Below are positions 14,639-22,144 of a stretch of DNA of 27,148 nucleotides, one piece after another (positions within the stretch are counted from its first letter, which is position 1; every line of letters begins with the position of its first letter). This stretch comes from CAZKDV01 sp964551645 (GTDB lineage: Bacteria > Bacteroidota > Bacteroidia > Bacteroidales > DTU049), in contig CAZKDV010000023.1 in NCBI GenBank assembly GCA_964551645.1, forward strand, positions 1-27,148, given 5' to 3'. Both the position numbers and the translations under genes were made by a program. The notes below the pieces were generated by a model. That model did no database searches. It was not told where the DNA came from and saw only the letters and a list, made by a program, of their open reading frames with translations.

Positions 14639-15351
14639 CGAAACTTATTAATTCTTACTTGGTATTGCTTTTTGAAAGAAAACATTTTTTCATATTTCCA
14701 CAAATTAATATGCACATTTTCATAGGCTGGATATAAATGATATGTATCTATTTCAGGAAACACATACTGCATATACGGTTCATGCTTTTCAATCTCTGAC
14801 ATTGGAACATTATAAGCACAAAACACAATTTTATCTGGATACCATTGAAAAACATGAGTACTAACTCCATTATTAGTTGAAAAATGAAATCTAAATCTTT
14901 TAAATTGCTCATCTGCATTATGAACTACATATTGTGTATTGTAGTTATTACTAACACCCCACTTAGAAAACTCAATGTCTATCTCATTAAACATGGTTTC
15001 CATTGTTTTGTCATAGGTAAAAAGCCCAAAAACAATGTTTTTATTTAAGGTTTGCAAGTCTGCATCTATTTCAAATATATATGTGCCATATCCAAAAGAC
15101 TCTTTGGTGTGAACTTCAGCACAATGCCACTTTGATTTGTATCTTGTTATTTGCAAAACCAATTGATTACTACTATTCACAAACACATTTTCAGTTGTAG
15201 CAGAAAAAATGTTATTCCCGGGGCCTACCCTGCTTTCAGAACTATTTTTCACAACCCATTCATAACCCGAAAAAGAAATTATTCTTTGAGAAAATCCAAA
15301 AGACATAATGTTTAACAATAAAAAAAATAAAATTATTCTACCGAACTTCAT
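14617..15351 (-). CDS. Secreted GH16-like glycoside hydrolase
   Basis: About 244 residues from the ATG at 15351. A longer frame to 15414 exists, but the promoter box at 15371-15378 lies inside that extension and the protein from 15351 starts directly with a signal peptide (MKFGRIILFFLLLNIMSFGFSQ). The catalytic signature NEIDIEFSKW (Glu123, Asp125, Glu127) is the E-x-D-x-E motif of family 16, whose members cut beta-1,3/1,4 glucans or galactans with retention. WHCAEVHTKESFGYGTYIFEID upstream fits the jelly-roll fold (new strands that expose the cleft). It is a single domain with no binding module or sorting domain. Substrate is unknown. Confidence 0.78.
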   Translation of the reverse strand: MKFGRIILFFLLLNIMSFGFSQRIISFSGYEWVVKNSSESRVGPGNNIFSATTENVFVNSSNQLVLQITRYKSKWHCAEVHTKESFGYGTYIFEIDADLQTLNKNIVFGLFTYDKTMETMFNEIDIEFSKWGVSNNYNTQYVVHNADEQFKRFRFHFSTNNGVSTHVFQWYPDKIVFCAYNVPMSEIEKHEPYMQYVFPEIDTYHLYPAYENVHINLWKYEKMFSFKKQYQVRINKFRFTPFEE

Positions 15352-15370
15352 TGTGTATATAATTATGTTG

Positions 15371-15378
15371 CAAATATA
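15371..15378 (-). promoter_or_regulatory. -7 box (TATATTTG) for the GH16-like gene
   Basis: Minus-strand TATATTTG matches TAnnTTTG, 19 bases before the ATG at 15351. A near -33 match (TTTC) lies 17 bases further upstream. Its position argues against the longer reading frame. Confidence 0.5.
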
Positions 15379-15478
15379 TACATAATCTCTGTATTGAAAG
15401 AGTATTAAACGCACTCAATAAAATCTAAAATTATTCGTAACTTCGTATATTTTTAATGCAAAAAAATAAAAACCATCT

Positions 15479-18400
15479 ATGGAAGGAGTTATTGAAAAAC
15501 TTAAATATTTTATCAGAAGGTATCACCTTACTTTGTTAGCACACAATATTTTATTTTTTGCGATAATAATATTGCTTACTCTAAGTTTTTTTGCTTTTGT
15601 TGAATACACTTTTTGGTTAAATACTCCTGCACGAAAATCCCTTTTTATCATTGTTCTGCTTATTTTATTTATTGCTGGCATCTTTCAATTTCTTTTGCCG
15701 TTTATTAATATTTTGCGATTTAAGAAAACCATTAATGACAAACAAGCAGCGGACATTATCGGAAAGTTTTTTCCTGAAATCCAAGACAAATTTCGCAACT
15801 TTTTGGAACTCAAAGAATTATCTAATGTTTCACGTGAAAAGCAACAATTGCTTATTGCTGCAATTGAGCAAAAAGCTAATGAAATACAGCCTTACAAATT
15901 TACAAAAGCAATAAATTACAAACCTCTTAAAAAAATTATCTTTGCAATAGGAATTATATTTTCTGCTCTACTCCTACTTACTTTCACATATCCCGAAATA
16001 ACCTTACAGCCTATTGAGCGAATTGTCAACTATAATAATTCTTATACAAAACCTGCTCCTTTTGAATTTATCCTCAAAACCGAAATATTATCAGGAATTC
16101 AAGGAGAATCTGTTTCATTTGAGCTATTGCTAAACGGAACTAAACTGCCCGCAGAAGCACACATACAGATAAATGATAATATATATCCAATGCGAAAAAT
16201 ATCCAATACTGAGTTTTTATACACTGTGCAACAACTTAAATCTAATTTTACATTTAGATTTTTAGCCAATGGTTATTTTTCAAAAAAATATTACTTTTCT
16301 GTTAGCTCAAAACCTACTATCCTATCTTTTCAAACTATGATTTCATATCCTGCATACATTAAAAAGACAAATGAAACTGTTCAAAACACAACAAACTTTT
16401 TAATTCCTGAAAATACTCAACTAAATTGGGCTTTTATTGGACAAGATATTGACTCTATTGAAATCATAAAAAATGATAAAAAAACCATTATTGCACCTCA
16501 ATCGCTCAAAAAAAACTTATTTGCTTTTTCAGAAATATATAAGCAAAATACTACTTTAAAAATTATTCCATTTAATGAACATAAGCTAAAACACGATACC
16601 TTAACAGTTTTTGTAGAAGTTATACCCGACATATATCCATCTATTCAGGTTTTTGAAATTAATGATTCTATAATGCTCAATCGAACTTATTTTAGAGGAC
16701 TTATTTCTGATGATTACGGATTTTCTGCTCTTAATTTTTACATAAAAAAGCAATCATCTGACAAATTTGAAAAATACTCAATACCATACACTCCATACTT
16801 AATTAATCAGGAATTTTTCTATATGTTTGATTTTTCAGTTATTGACGAATGGAGAACATCAACAATTGAATACTATTTTGAAGTTACAGATAATGATAAT
16901 TTAAATGGATTTAAAAGAACAAAAACAACAACACGCTTCTTTACTTATCCAGACACTGAGGAACTACAAGAGGCTTATTCTCAAAAGCAACAGCAATTAC
17001 AAGAAAATTTAAGCTCAACAATGAAATCTGTTCAAGATATTCAAGATGAAATTAAACAAGTTAAAATGGATATGCTAAACAAAAAATCATTGTCTTGGGA
17101 CGATAAAACTCGTATAGAGCAATTGATTGAAAAACAAAAACATATTGAAGAACAAATTGAAAAAATGAGTCAAGATAATTTAGACAAAAATTTATTTGAA
17201 GAATTAATGAAAGATTTACCTCAAGATTTACTCGAAAAACAAAAAAAATTAGAAGAATTATTCAATCAAATTTTTGATGAAGAAACTAAGGAAATGCTCC
17301 AAAAACTGCAAGAAATGCTTTTTGAAATGAATAGAGAAAATATTATGGAGCAACTGAATAAAATACAAAACAGAACCGAAGAAATAAGTCGTGAATTGGA
17401 TAGAAATCTTGAACTATTTAAGCAATTAGAATTTGAAAAAAAGATGAATGATATGCTTGAAAAACTTGAGGAAACTAAGGAAAATCTGGACAACCTAGCA
17501 AATAAAACAAAAGACAATCCTAAAGACGAAAATTTATTATCCGAGCAAAATAAAATAAACAAAGAATTTGAGGAAATTCAGGAAAAATTATCCGAATTGA
17601 AGCAAGAAAGCAAAGAATTATCAGAACCTATGCCATTCCCTGACACTTCGGAACTAGAACAAGAAATATCAGACGCTTTGGAAAAGGCGAAACAAGAATT
17701 GTCGAAAAATAAAAATTCAAATGCTCAACAAAATCAGAAAAAAGGTGCTGAAAAAATGGAACAGCTTTCAAACAAGATACAATCGTCAATGGATCAGTAC
17801 ATGGAAGAAACACTTGGAGAAGATATTGATAATTTAAAACGGATATTAAAAAACTTAATCCATCTTTCATTTTTTCAAGAAGAAATCATTAATTCAGCAT
17901 ATAATATCAATAGATTAGACCCAAGATATGCTCAAATACTTGGCAATCAGAAAAAATTAAATTCAAGATTTCAAATTGTTGAAGATTCTCTACATGCCCT
18001 TAGCAAACGCCAAATAGCAATACAATCAGTTGTTACAAAAGATTTGAATAAAATAAAGCAATTGTCTGGAAAAATTGATGGATTTCTTGAAAAAGGAGCT
18101 ATTACTTTGGCAAGAATTGAACAACAATATTTAATGCAATCGGCTAATAACTTAGCCCTATTGCTAATAGAAGCCTTACAAGAAATGAATAATGAAATGG
18201 CTATGCAAAGCAGTGGAGAAGGAGGTAATTGTAAGATGAAATCAAAAGGAAGTGGACAACCAAACAAAGCATCTGCCAAATCAATGAGACAGTTGCAAGA
18301 ACAACTTAATCAACAAATGGAAAAAATGATGCAGCAAATGAAAGGAGGAGGGCAACCCTCTTCATCACAAATGAGTGAACAATTTGCTAAGATGGCAGCA

Positions 18401-18796
18401 ATGCAAGAAGCAATAAGACAACAAGTGCAAGAATATAAAGAAATGATGTTAAAAAACGGTGAAGGAAACTTAAAAGAACTAAACGAAATATTGCAAGAAA
18501 TGGAGAAAACCGAAAAAGATCTTGTTAATAAACGACTAAATACTCAAATGATGGAAAGACAAAAAGATATTCTGGTAAGATTGTTAGAATCAGAAAAAGG
18601 AGAAATGACAAGAGAAAAAGAAGAAAAAAGAACATCTAAAACAGCAAAATTTATAAATAATAGTAACCTTGAAGAAGTTTTTCAGTATAATAGAAAAAAA
18701 GAAAGTACGGACGAAATGATAAAATATATACCACCAGTTTATAACTCATTTTACCGACAAAAAGTAAATCAATTTATTATCCTATTATCTGATTAG
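15479..18796 (+). CDS. DUF4175-type large membrane protein with long coiled coil
   Basis: A 1105-residue protein. Three membrane helices stand out: about 20-46, 54-77 and 152-172. Residues 80-145 (INDKQAADIIGKFFPEIQDKFRN) follow the pattern of DUF4175 proteins of Bacteroidota. Residues about 185-490 are beta-rich and probably periplasmic. From about 495 to 1060 comes an extended charged coiled coil very rich in Glu, Lys, Gln and Met, with low-complexity stretches (EQLNQQMEKMMQQMKGGG). No enzyme motif is seen. Its stop is 3 bases before the ATG of the RsbW-like ATPase, with ybeY overlapping next, so the three are co-transcribed. A parS-like palindrome lies inside it at 15826-15841. Function is unknown. 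Confidence 0.78.
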   Translation: MEGVIEKLKYFIRRYHLTLLAHNILFFAIIILLTLSFFAFVEYTFWLNTPARKSLFIIVLLILFIAGIFQFLLPFINILRFKKTINDKQAADIIGKFFPEIQDKFRNFLELKELSNVSREKQQLLIAAIEQKANEIQPYKFTKAINYKPLKKIIFAIGIIFSALLLLTFTYPEITLQPIERIVNYNNSYTKPAPFEFILKTEILSGIQGESVSFELLLNGTKLPAEAHIQINDNIYPMRKISNTEFLYTVQQLKSNFTFRFLANGYFSKKYYFSVSSKPTILSFQTMISYPAYIKKTNETVQNTTNFLIPENTQLNWAFIGQDIDSIEIIKNDKKTIIAPQSLKKNLFAFSEIYKQNTTLKIIPFNEHKLKHDTLTVFVEVIPDIYPSIQVFEINDSIMLNRTYFRGLISDDYGFSALNFYIKKQSSDKFEKYSIPYTPYLINQEFFYMFDFSVIDEWRTSTIEYYFEVTDNDNLNGFKRTKTTTRFFTYPDTEELQEAYSQKQQQLQENLSSTMKSVQDIQDEIKQVKMDMLNKKSLSWDDKTRIEQLIEKQKHIEEQIEKMSQDNLDKNLFEELMKDLPQDLLEKQKKLEELFNQIFDEETKEMLQKLQEMLFEMNRENIMEQLNKIQNRTEEISRELDRNLELFKQLEFEKKMNDMLEKLEETKENLDNLANKTKDNPKDENLLSEQNKINKEFEEIQEKLSELKQESKELSEPMPFPDTSELEQEISDALEKAKQELSKNKNSNAQQNQKKGAEKMEQLSNKIQSSMDQYMEETLGEDIDNLKRILKNLIHLSFFQEEIINSAYNINRLDPRYAQILGNQKKLNSRFQIVEDSLHALSKRQIAIQSVVTKDLNKIKQLSGKIDGFLEKGAITLARIEQQYLMQSANNLALLLIEALQEMNNEMAMQSSGEGGNCKMKSKGSGQPNKASAKSMRQLQEQLNQQMEKMMQQMKGGGQPSSSQMSEQFAKMAAMQEAIRQQVQEYKEMMLKNGEGNLKELNEILQEMEKTEKDLVNKRLNTQMMERQKDILVRLLESEKGEMTREKEEKRTSKTAKFINNSNLEEVFQYNRKKESTDEMIKYIPPVYNSFYRQKVNQFIILLSD
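15826..15841. promoter_or_regulatory. parS-like ParB-binding palindrome inside the DUF4175 gene
   Basis: TGTTTCACGTGAAAAG matches the widely conserved parS consensus TGTTTCACGTGAAACA in its first 14 positions and differs only in the last two. It overlaps codons 116-121 (Asn-Val-Ser-Arg-Glu-Lys). parS sites commonly lie within coding sequence near the origin in other bacteria. See also 21668-21683. Confidence 0.5.
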
Positions 18797-18799
18797 TAT

Positions 18800-19285
18800 A
18801 TGAAACAACTCAACTCTCGTATAGTTATTAAAAGCCATATTTCGCAATTCTATAAACTTGAGCAATTCGTTGATAATATTAGCGATAATTACAACATTAT
18901 ACACTCTTTTTTCTCCAATATTACTGCTGTTCTAATTGAACTAGTAGAAAATGCTATTGTACATGGAAACAAAAATGAAAAAGAAAAGGATATAATAATA
19001 GAATTTGAAAAATATGAGCAATACATTATTTTCTCTATAAGCGACCAAGGAAATGGATTTAATTATGAAATCGAAATGGAAAAAGTAATTCAAATAGACG
19101 AAAAGATGGGAACAGGCTTATTTCTTGCCAAAATCCTTAGCGATAATATCGAATTTGAAAATAATGGTCGCACAATTAGAGTAATGTTTGATTTATCCTC
19201 AGCTAATGAGCAGCTTAACCAAGTTAGATGGAAAGTAATGTCTGATGTTCAAGTTGAACAAAAAAAGTCCCACCATGAACTATAA
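18800..19285 (+). CDS. RsbW-like HATPase (serine kinase/anti-sigma type)
   Basis: A 161-residue cytoplasmic protein made of one GHKL ATPase domain. The N-box is ELVENAIVHGNK (Glu50, Asn51), G1 is SDQGNGF (Asp82), and G2 is MGTGLFLAKILS (Gly104-Gly106). There is no phosphoacceptor histidine domain, which places it with HATPase_c_2/RsbW proteins that phosphorylate an antagonist protein or hold a sigma factor. No antagonist or sigma gene is adjacent. It follows the DUF4175 gene by 3 bases and overlaps ybeY by 11 bases, so it belongs to that operon. Partner is unknown. Confidence 0.85.
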   Translation: MKQLNSRIVIKSHISQFYKLEQFVDNISDNYNIIHSFFSNITAVLIELVENAIVHGNKNEKEKDIIIEFEKYEQYIIFSISDQGNGFNYEIEMEKVIQIDEKMGTGLFLAKILSDNIEFENNGRTIRVMFDLSSANEQLNQVRWKVMSDVQVEQKKSHHEL

Positions 19286-19715
19286 TGTTACAGACATTTC
19301 TTTTACTTATGAAGTTGCAGACTTTAAAATTGAAAATGAACCGCTTGTACGCCAATGGATTGAGTATTTATTAATTAATAGATACAAAATATCAAACTAT
19401 ATTTTAAACTTTATATTTGTTTCAATTGAACAAATTATCGAATTAAACAAGACTTACATAAATCACGAGTATGAAACAGATGTAATTTCTTTTGATTTTA
19501 GCGAGGATTTTAATGTTTTTGGAGGAGATATTTTTATTTGTCCAGAAGTAGTAAAAACAAATGCTGAAGAATACAAAGAAAATTTTGAAGTAGAGCTTAA
19601 AAGAGTGATGATACATGGCATTTTACACTTTATTGGATATAATGATATTGATGAATTAACGATAGATGAAATGAGGAAACAAGAAAATATTTGCCTCAGT
19701 TTATACCTTAAATAG
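19275..19715 (+). CDS. ybeY: Endoribonuclease YbeY (rRNA maturation factor)
   Basis: 146 residues from the ATG at 19275, overlapping the previous gene by 11 bases; the longer frame from 19245 adds residues with no family resemblance. YbeY takes part in 16S rRNA 3' maturation and ribosome quality control. The motif HGILHFIGYND carries His114 and His118, while the third metal ligand position, His124 in the E. coli protein, is Asp124 here. Bacteroidota homologues commonly have a GYxD form, so this looks like lineage variation, not damage. TYINHEYETDVISFDF and GGDIFICPE are further family signatures. Confidence 0.93.
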   Translation: MNYNVTDISFTYEVADFKIENEPLVRQWIEYLLINRYKISNYILNFIFVSIEQIIELNKTYINHEYETDVISFDFSEDFNVFGGDIFICPEVVKTNAEEYKENFEVELKRVMIHGILHFIGYNDIDELTIDEMRKQENICLSLYLK

Positions 19716-19763
19716 TACAAATATTCACTTTTTAGTCTTTTATTTCCAAAAATTATTTATTAC

Positions 19764-19771
19764 TAACTTTG
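19764..19771 (+). promoter_or_regulatory. -7 box (TAACTTTG) for mnmG
   Basis: TAACTTTG matches TAnnTTTG and ends 18 bases before the mnmG ATG at 19790. The -33 position has only TTTA-like sequence. Confidence 0.45.
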
Positions 19772-19789
19772 CAAACTCAATATTAACTG

Positions 19790-21667
19790 ATGGATGCGTT
19801 ATTTACAAATTACGATGTAATTGTTGTAGGTGGTGGACATGCTGGTTGTGAAGCATCATACGCTGCGGCTAAGATGGGTTGTAAAGTATTGCTTATCACT
19901 CAACATTTAAGTCTTGTTGCAATGATGTCATGCAATCCTTCAATGGGAGGAATAGGAAAGGGGCAAATTATTCGTGAAATTGATGCCTTAGGCGGGCAAA
20001 CTGCTATTATTACTGACAAATCGATGATACAATTCAGAATGCTAAATAAGTCTAAAGGTCCTGCCATGTGGAGTCCTCGCTCTCAAAACGACAGAAGTCT
20101 ATTTAGTATTTTATGGAAACAAACTCTGGAAAAGGAAAAAAATATAGATTTTTGGCAAGATACAGTTACAGATATTATAGTTGAAAACAACACCGTTATA
20201 GGGGTTAATACTGCACTTCAATTAAAATTATACTCAAAAACAATTATTATAACCGCAGGAACTTTTCTTTCTGGGAAAATACATATTGGTGAATATTCAG
20301 ATATTGGAGGTAGAATTGGAGAATCTAATGCAGTAGGACTAACTGCTTCGCTTCAAAAACATGGCATTGAATCATTAAAACTCAAAACTGGCACTTCTTT
20401 GCGTATTGATGGAAGAACAATAGATTTTAACAAAATAACCGAACAAAAAGGAGATGAGAACATTCAAAGATTTTCATTTACAAACACCTCAATACCGCAA
20501 AAACAATTAAGTTGCTATTTAACATATACGAATCAAAAAGTACATGATATTTTGAAACTCGGATTTGGCAAAAGCCCAATGTTTACAGGAAGAATTCAGG
20601 GTACGGGTCCAAGATATTGTCCGTCAATAGAAGATAAAATTGAGAGATTTCATGAAAAAACTTCTCATCAATTATTTTTAGAACCTGAAGGTTGGAATAC
20701 TGTTGAATATTACATCAATGGTTTTTCATCATCTTTGCCATTAGATATTCAAATAAAAGCACTTCATTCGATTTCTGGTTTAGAAAATGCAAAAGTACTT
20801 AGACCGGGTTATGCAATTGAATATGATTATTTTCCGCCAACCCAATTAAAGTACACTCTTGAGTCATCGCTTATCCAAAATTTATATTTCGCCGGACAAG
20901 TAAATGGAACAACAGGATATGAAGAAGCTGCTGCACAAGGACTAATAGCTGGCATCAATGCTTCTGCAAGTATTTTAGGGAAAGACAAATTAGTGCTATC
21001 TCGCAATAATAGTTATATTGGAGTATTAATTGATGACTTAGTGAGTAAAGGAGTTGACGAGCCATATAGAATGTTTACTTCAAGAGCAGAATATCGTTTA
21101 TTACTTAGACAATCAAATGCAGATTTTAGACTTACTCCAATTGGTTATTATTACAATTTAATCAATGATGAGCGTTACAATCAAGTAAAGAATAAATATA
21201 GAATAATTGAAGATATTATACAAAAGTCAAAACAAACTTCGGTTTTACCTCAACAAATAAATCCATACTTTGAATCTATTTCATCTCCACCTATTGTCCA
21301 AAAATGCAAACTTCATCAGTTAATTTTAAGAAATGAAGTAAAATTATCAGAAATAATAAATCACAATTTTCTTGAAATTCCATCAGAAGAAAGCTTTATA
21401 GATGAATCAAGTATTATTGAAGAAGCTGAAATACAGATTAAGTACAACTCATATATAGAAAGAGAGCAAGAAATATCAAACAAACTAACTCGCTTAGAAT
21501 CTATCACTCTCAAACCTGACTTTGATTATAGAAAACTACAATCTATATCTTTTGAAGGAAGGGAGAAACTAAGCAAACACAAACCTGAAAACATTGGACA
21601 AGCCTCTCGGCTACCCGGAGTTACCCCAGCAGACATAAATGCACTTTTAATTTACCTTAAAAGATAA
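19790..21667 (+). CDS. mnmG: tRNA uridine-5-carboxymethylaminomethyl modification enzyme MnmG (GidA)
   Basis: A 625-residue protein of normal length. With MnmE it installs the cmnm5 group on the wobble uridine of several tRNAs, using FAD and a folate. The N-terminal dinucleotide-binding motif is VIVVGGGHAGCEAS (Gly14-Gly16 and Gly19). NPSMGGIGKGQIIREIDALGG, GTFLSGKIHIG, RPGYAIEYDY and FAGQVNGTTGYEEAAAQG are MnmG/GidA hallmarks. The C-terminal helical domain ends LPGVTPADINALLIYLKR, which contacts MnmE and tRNA in the family. It has its own promoter box and is followed directly by a parS-like palindrome; in many bacteria gidA lies near the origin beside parAB. Confidence 0.98.
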   Translation: MDALFTNYDVIVVGGGHAGCEASYAAAKMGCKVLLITQHLSLVAMMSCNPSMGGIGKGQIIREIDALGGQTAIITDKSMIQFRMLNKSKGPAMWSPRSQNDRSLFSILWKQTLEKEKNIDFWQDTVTDIIVENNTVIGVNTALQLKLYSKTIIITAGTFLSGKIHIGEYSDIGGRIGESNAVGLTASLQKHGIESLKLKTGTSLRIDGRTIDFNKITEQKGDENIQRFSFTNTSIPQKQLSCYLTYTNQKVHDILKLGFGKSPMFTGRIQGTGPRYCPSIEDKIERFHEKTSHQLFLEPEGWNTVEYYINGFSSSLPLDIQIKALHSISGLENAKVLRPGYAIEYDYFPPTQLKYTLESSLIQNLYFAGQVNGTTGYEEAAAQGLIAGINASASILGKDKLVLSRNNSYIGVLIDDLVSKGVDEPYRMFTSRAEYRLLLRQSNADFRLTPIGYYYNLINDERYNQVKNKYRIIEDIIQKSKQTSVLPQQINPYFESISSPPIVQKCKLHQLILRNEVKLSEIINHNFLEIPSEESFIDESSIIEEAEIQIKYNSYIEREQEISNKLTRLESITLKPDFDYRKLQSISFEGREKLSKHKPENIGQASRLPGVTPADINALLIYLKR

Positions 21668-21683
21668 TGTTTCACATGGAACA
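21668..21683. promoter_or_regulatory. parS-like palindrome in the mnmG/rbfA convergent gap
   Basis: TGTTTCACATGGAACA starts directly after the mnmG stop. Against the combined consensus TGTTYCACGTGRAACA it has one mismatch, A for G at position 9. The palindrome extends one base each way (A...T). It is the second such site in the window. The 43-base gap holds no other terminator-like structure. Confidence 0.5.
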
Positions 21684-21710
21684 TTATACAACCAATTGAT
21701 TATAAATTAT

Positions 21711-22049
21711 TTAGCTATTTAGAGCTTTGTCTATTCGTTCAATATAATCAAGAGAGTCATCAATATAAAATTGTAATTCTGGTATATGTCTCAATTGATT
21801 TCTAACTCTTTTTCCTAATAAAAATCTTATTTCGGTTTTTGCTTTATTGAAACTATTTACAATTTCATCTTTTTTCTCAACTCCAAACACGCTCAAATGA
21901 ATTCTTGCTAAAGACAAATCTGGTGTAATTCTTACCATCGTTGCAGTTACTAAGGCTTTACTACACAGATGATTAACTTCTTTCAATAACATATCAGATA
22001 TTTCTTGTTGTAGTAAAATAGAAATTTTTTTCTGTCTAATAGTTTCCAT
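21711..22049 (-). CDS. rbfA: Ribosome-binding factor A
   Basis: 112 residues from ATG 22049 (METIRQKKISILLQQEISDML). The frame opens 12 codons earlier at 22085, but a -7 promoter box at 22073-22080 lies between, and the shorter form has the usual RbfA start and length. RbfA binds the 30S subunit and aids late 16S maturation. The KH-like fold is supported by VTATMVRITPDLSLARIHLSVFG and the C-terminal VRNQLRHIPELQFYIDDSLDYIERIDKAL, the RbfA signature. It is convergent with mnmG and divergent from lysS. Confidence 0.93.
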   Translation of the reverse strand: METIRQKKISILLQQEISDMLLKEVNHLCSKALVTATMVRITPDLSLARIHLSVFGVEKKDEIVNSFNKAKTEIRFLLGKRVRNQLRHIPELQFYIDDSLDYIERIDKALNS

Positions 22050-22072
22050 CGCAATCAGTTTGTAATTATGCA

Positions 22073-22080
22073 CAAAATTA
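22073..22080 (-). promoter_or_regulatory. -7 box (TAATTTTG) for rbfA
   Basis: Minus-strand TAATTTTG matches TAnnTTTG, 23 bases before ATG 22049. It decides the start codon against the one at 22085. Confidence 0.45.
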
Positions 22081-22094
22081 CACAATTTTTAACT

Positions 22095-22129
22095 TTTGTT
22101 CTTACTATCTTGCTAAATACTTAAATTTG
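22095..22129 (+). promoter_or_regulatory. Complete Bacteroidota promoter (TTTG, 23 bases, TAAATTTG) for lysS
   Basis: TTTG at 22095-22098 and TAAATTTG at 22122-22129 give both halves of the -33/-7 consensus, with a spacing slightly longer than usual. It ends 15 bases before the ATG at 22145. The TTG at 22127 is part of the -7 box, so it is unlikely to be a start codon. Confidence 0.55.
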
Positions 22130-22144
22130 CAAAAAAAAATCAAT

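Noticed and set aside
17266..18279. Minus-strand open frames opposite the DUF4175 coiled coil
   Set aside because: The Ser/Phe-rich composition is what antisense of Glu/Lys/Asn-rich codons gives; no real protein features.
14400..18910. Scattered DnaA-box-like matches (for example TTATACAC near 14427 and 18900)
   Set aside because: They are single, imperfect and not clustered; no origin can be placed in the window despite the parS-like sites.
22127..22144. TTG start for lysS six codons upstream
   Set aside because: The TTG is part of the TAAATTTG promoter box, so it would not be in the transcript.
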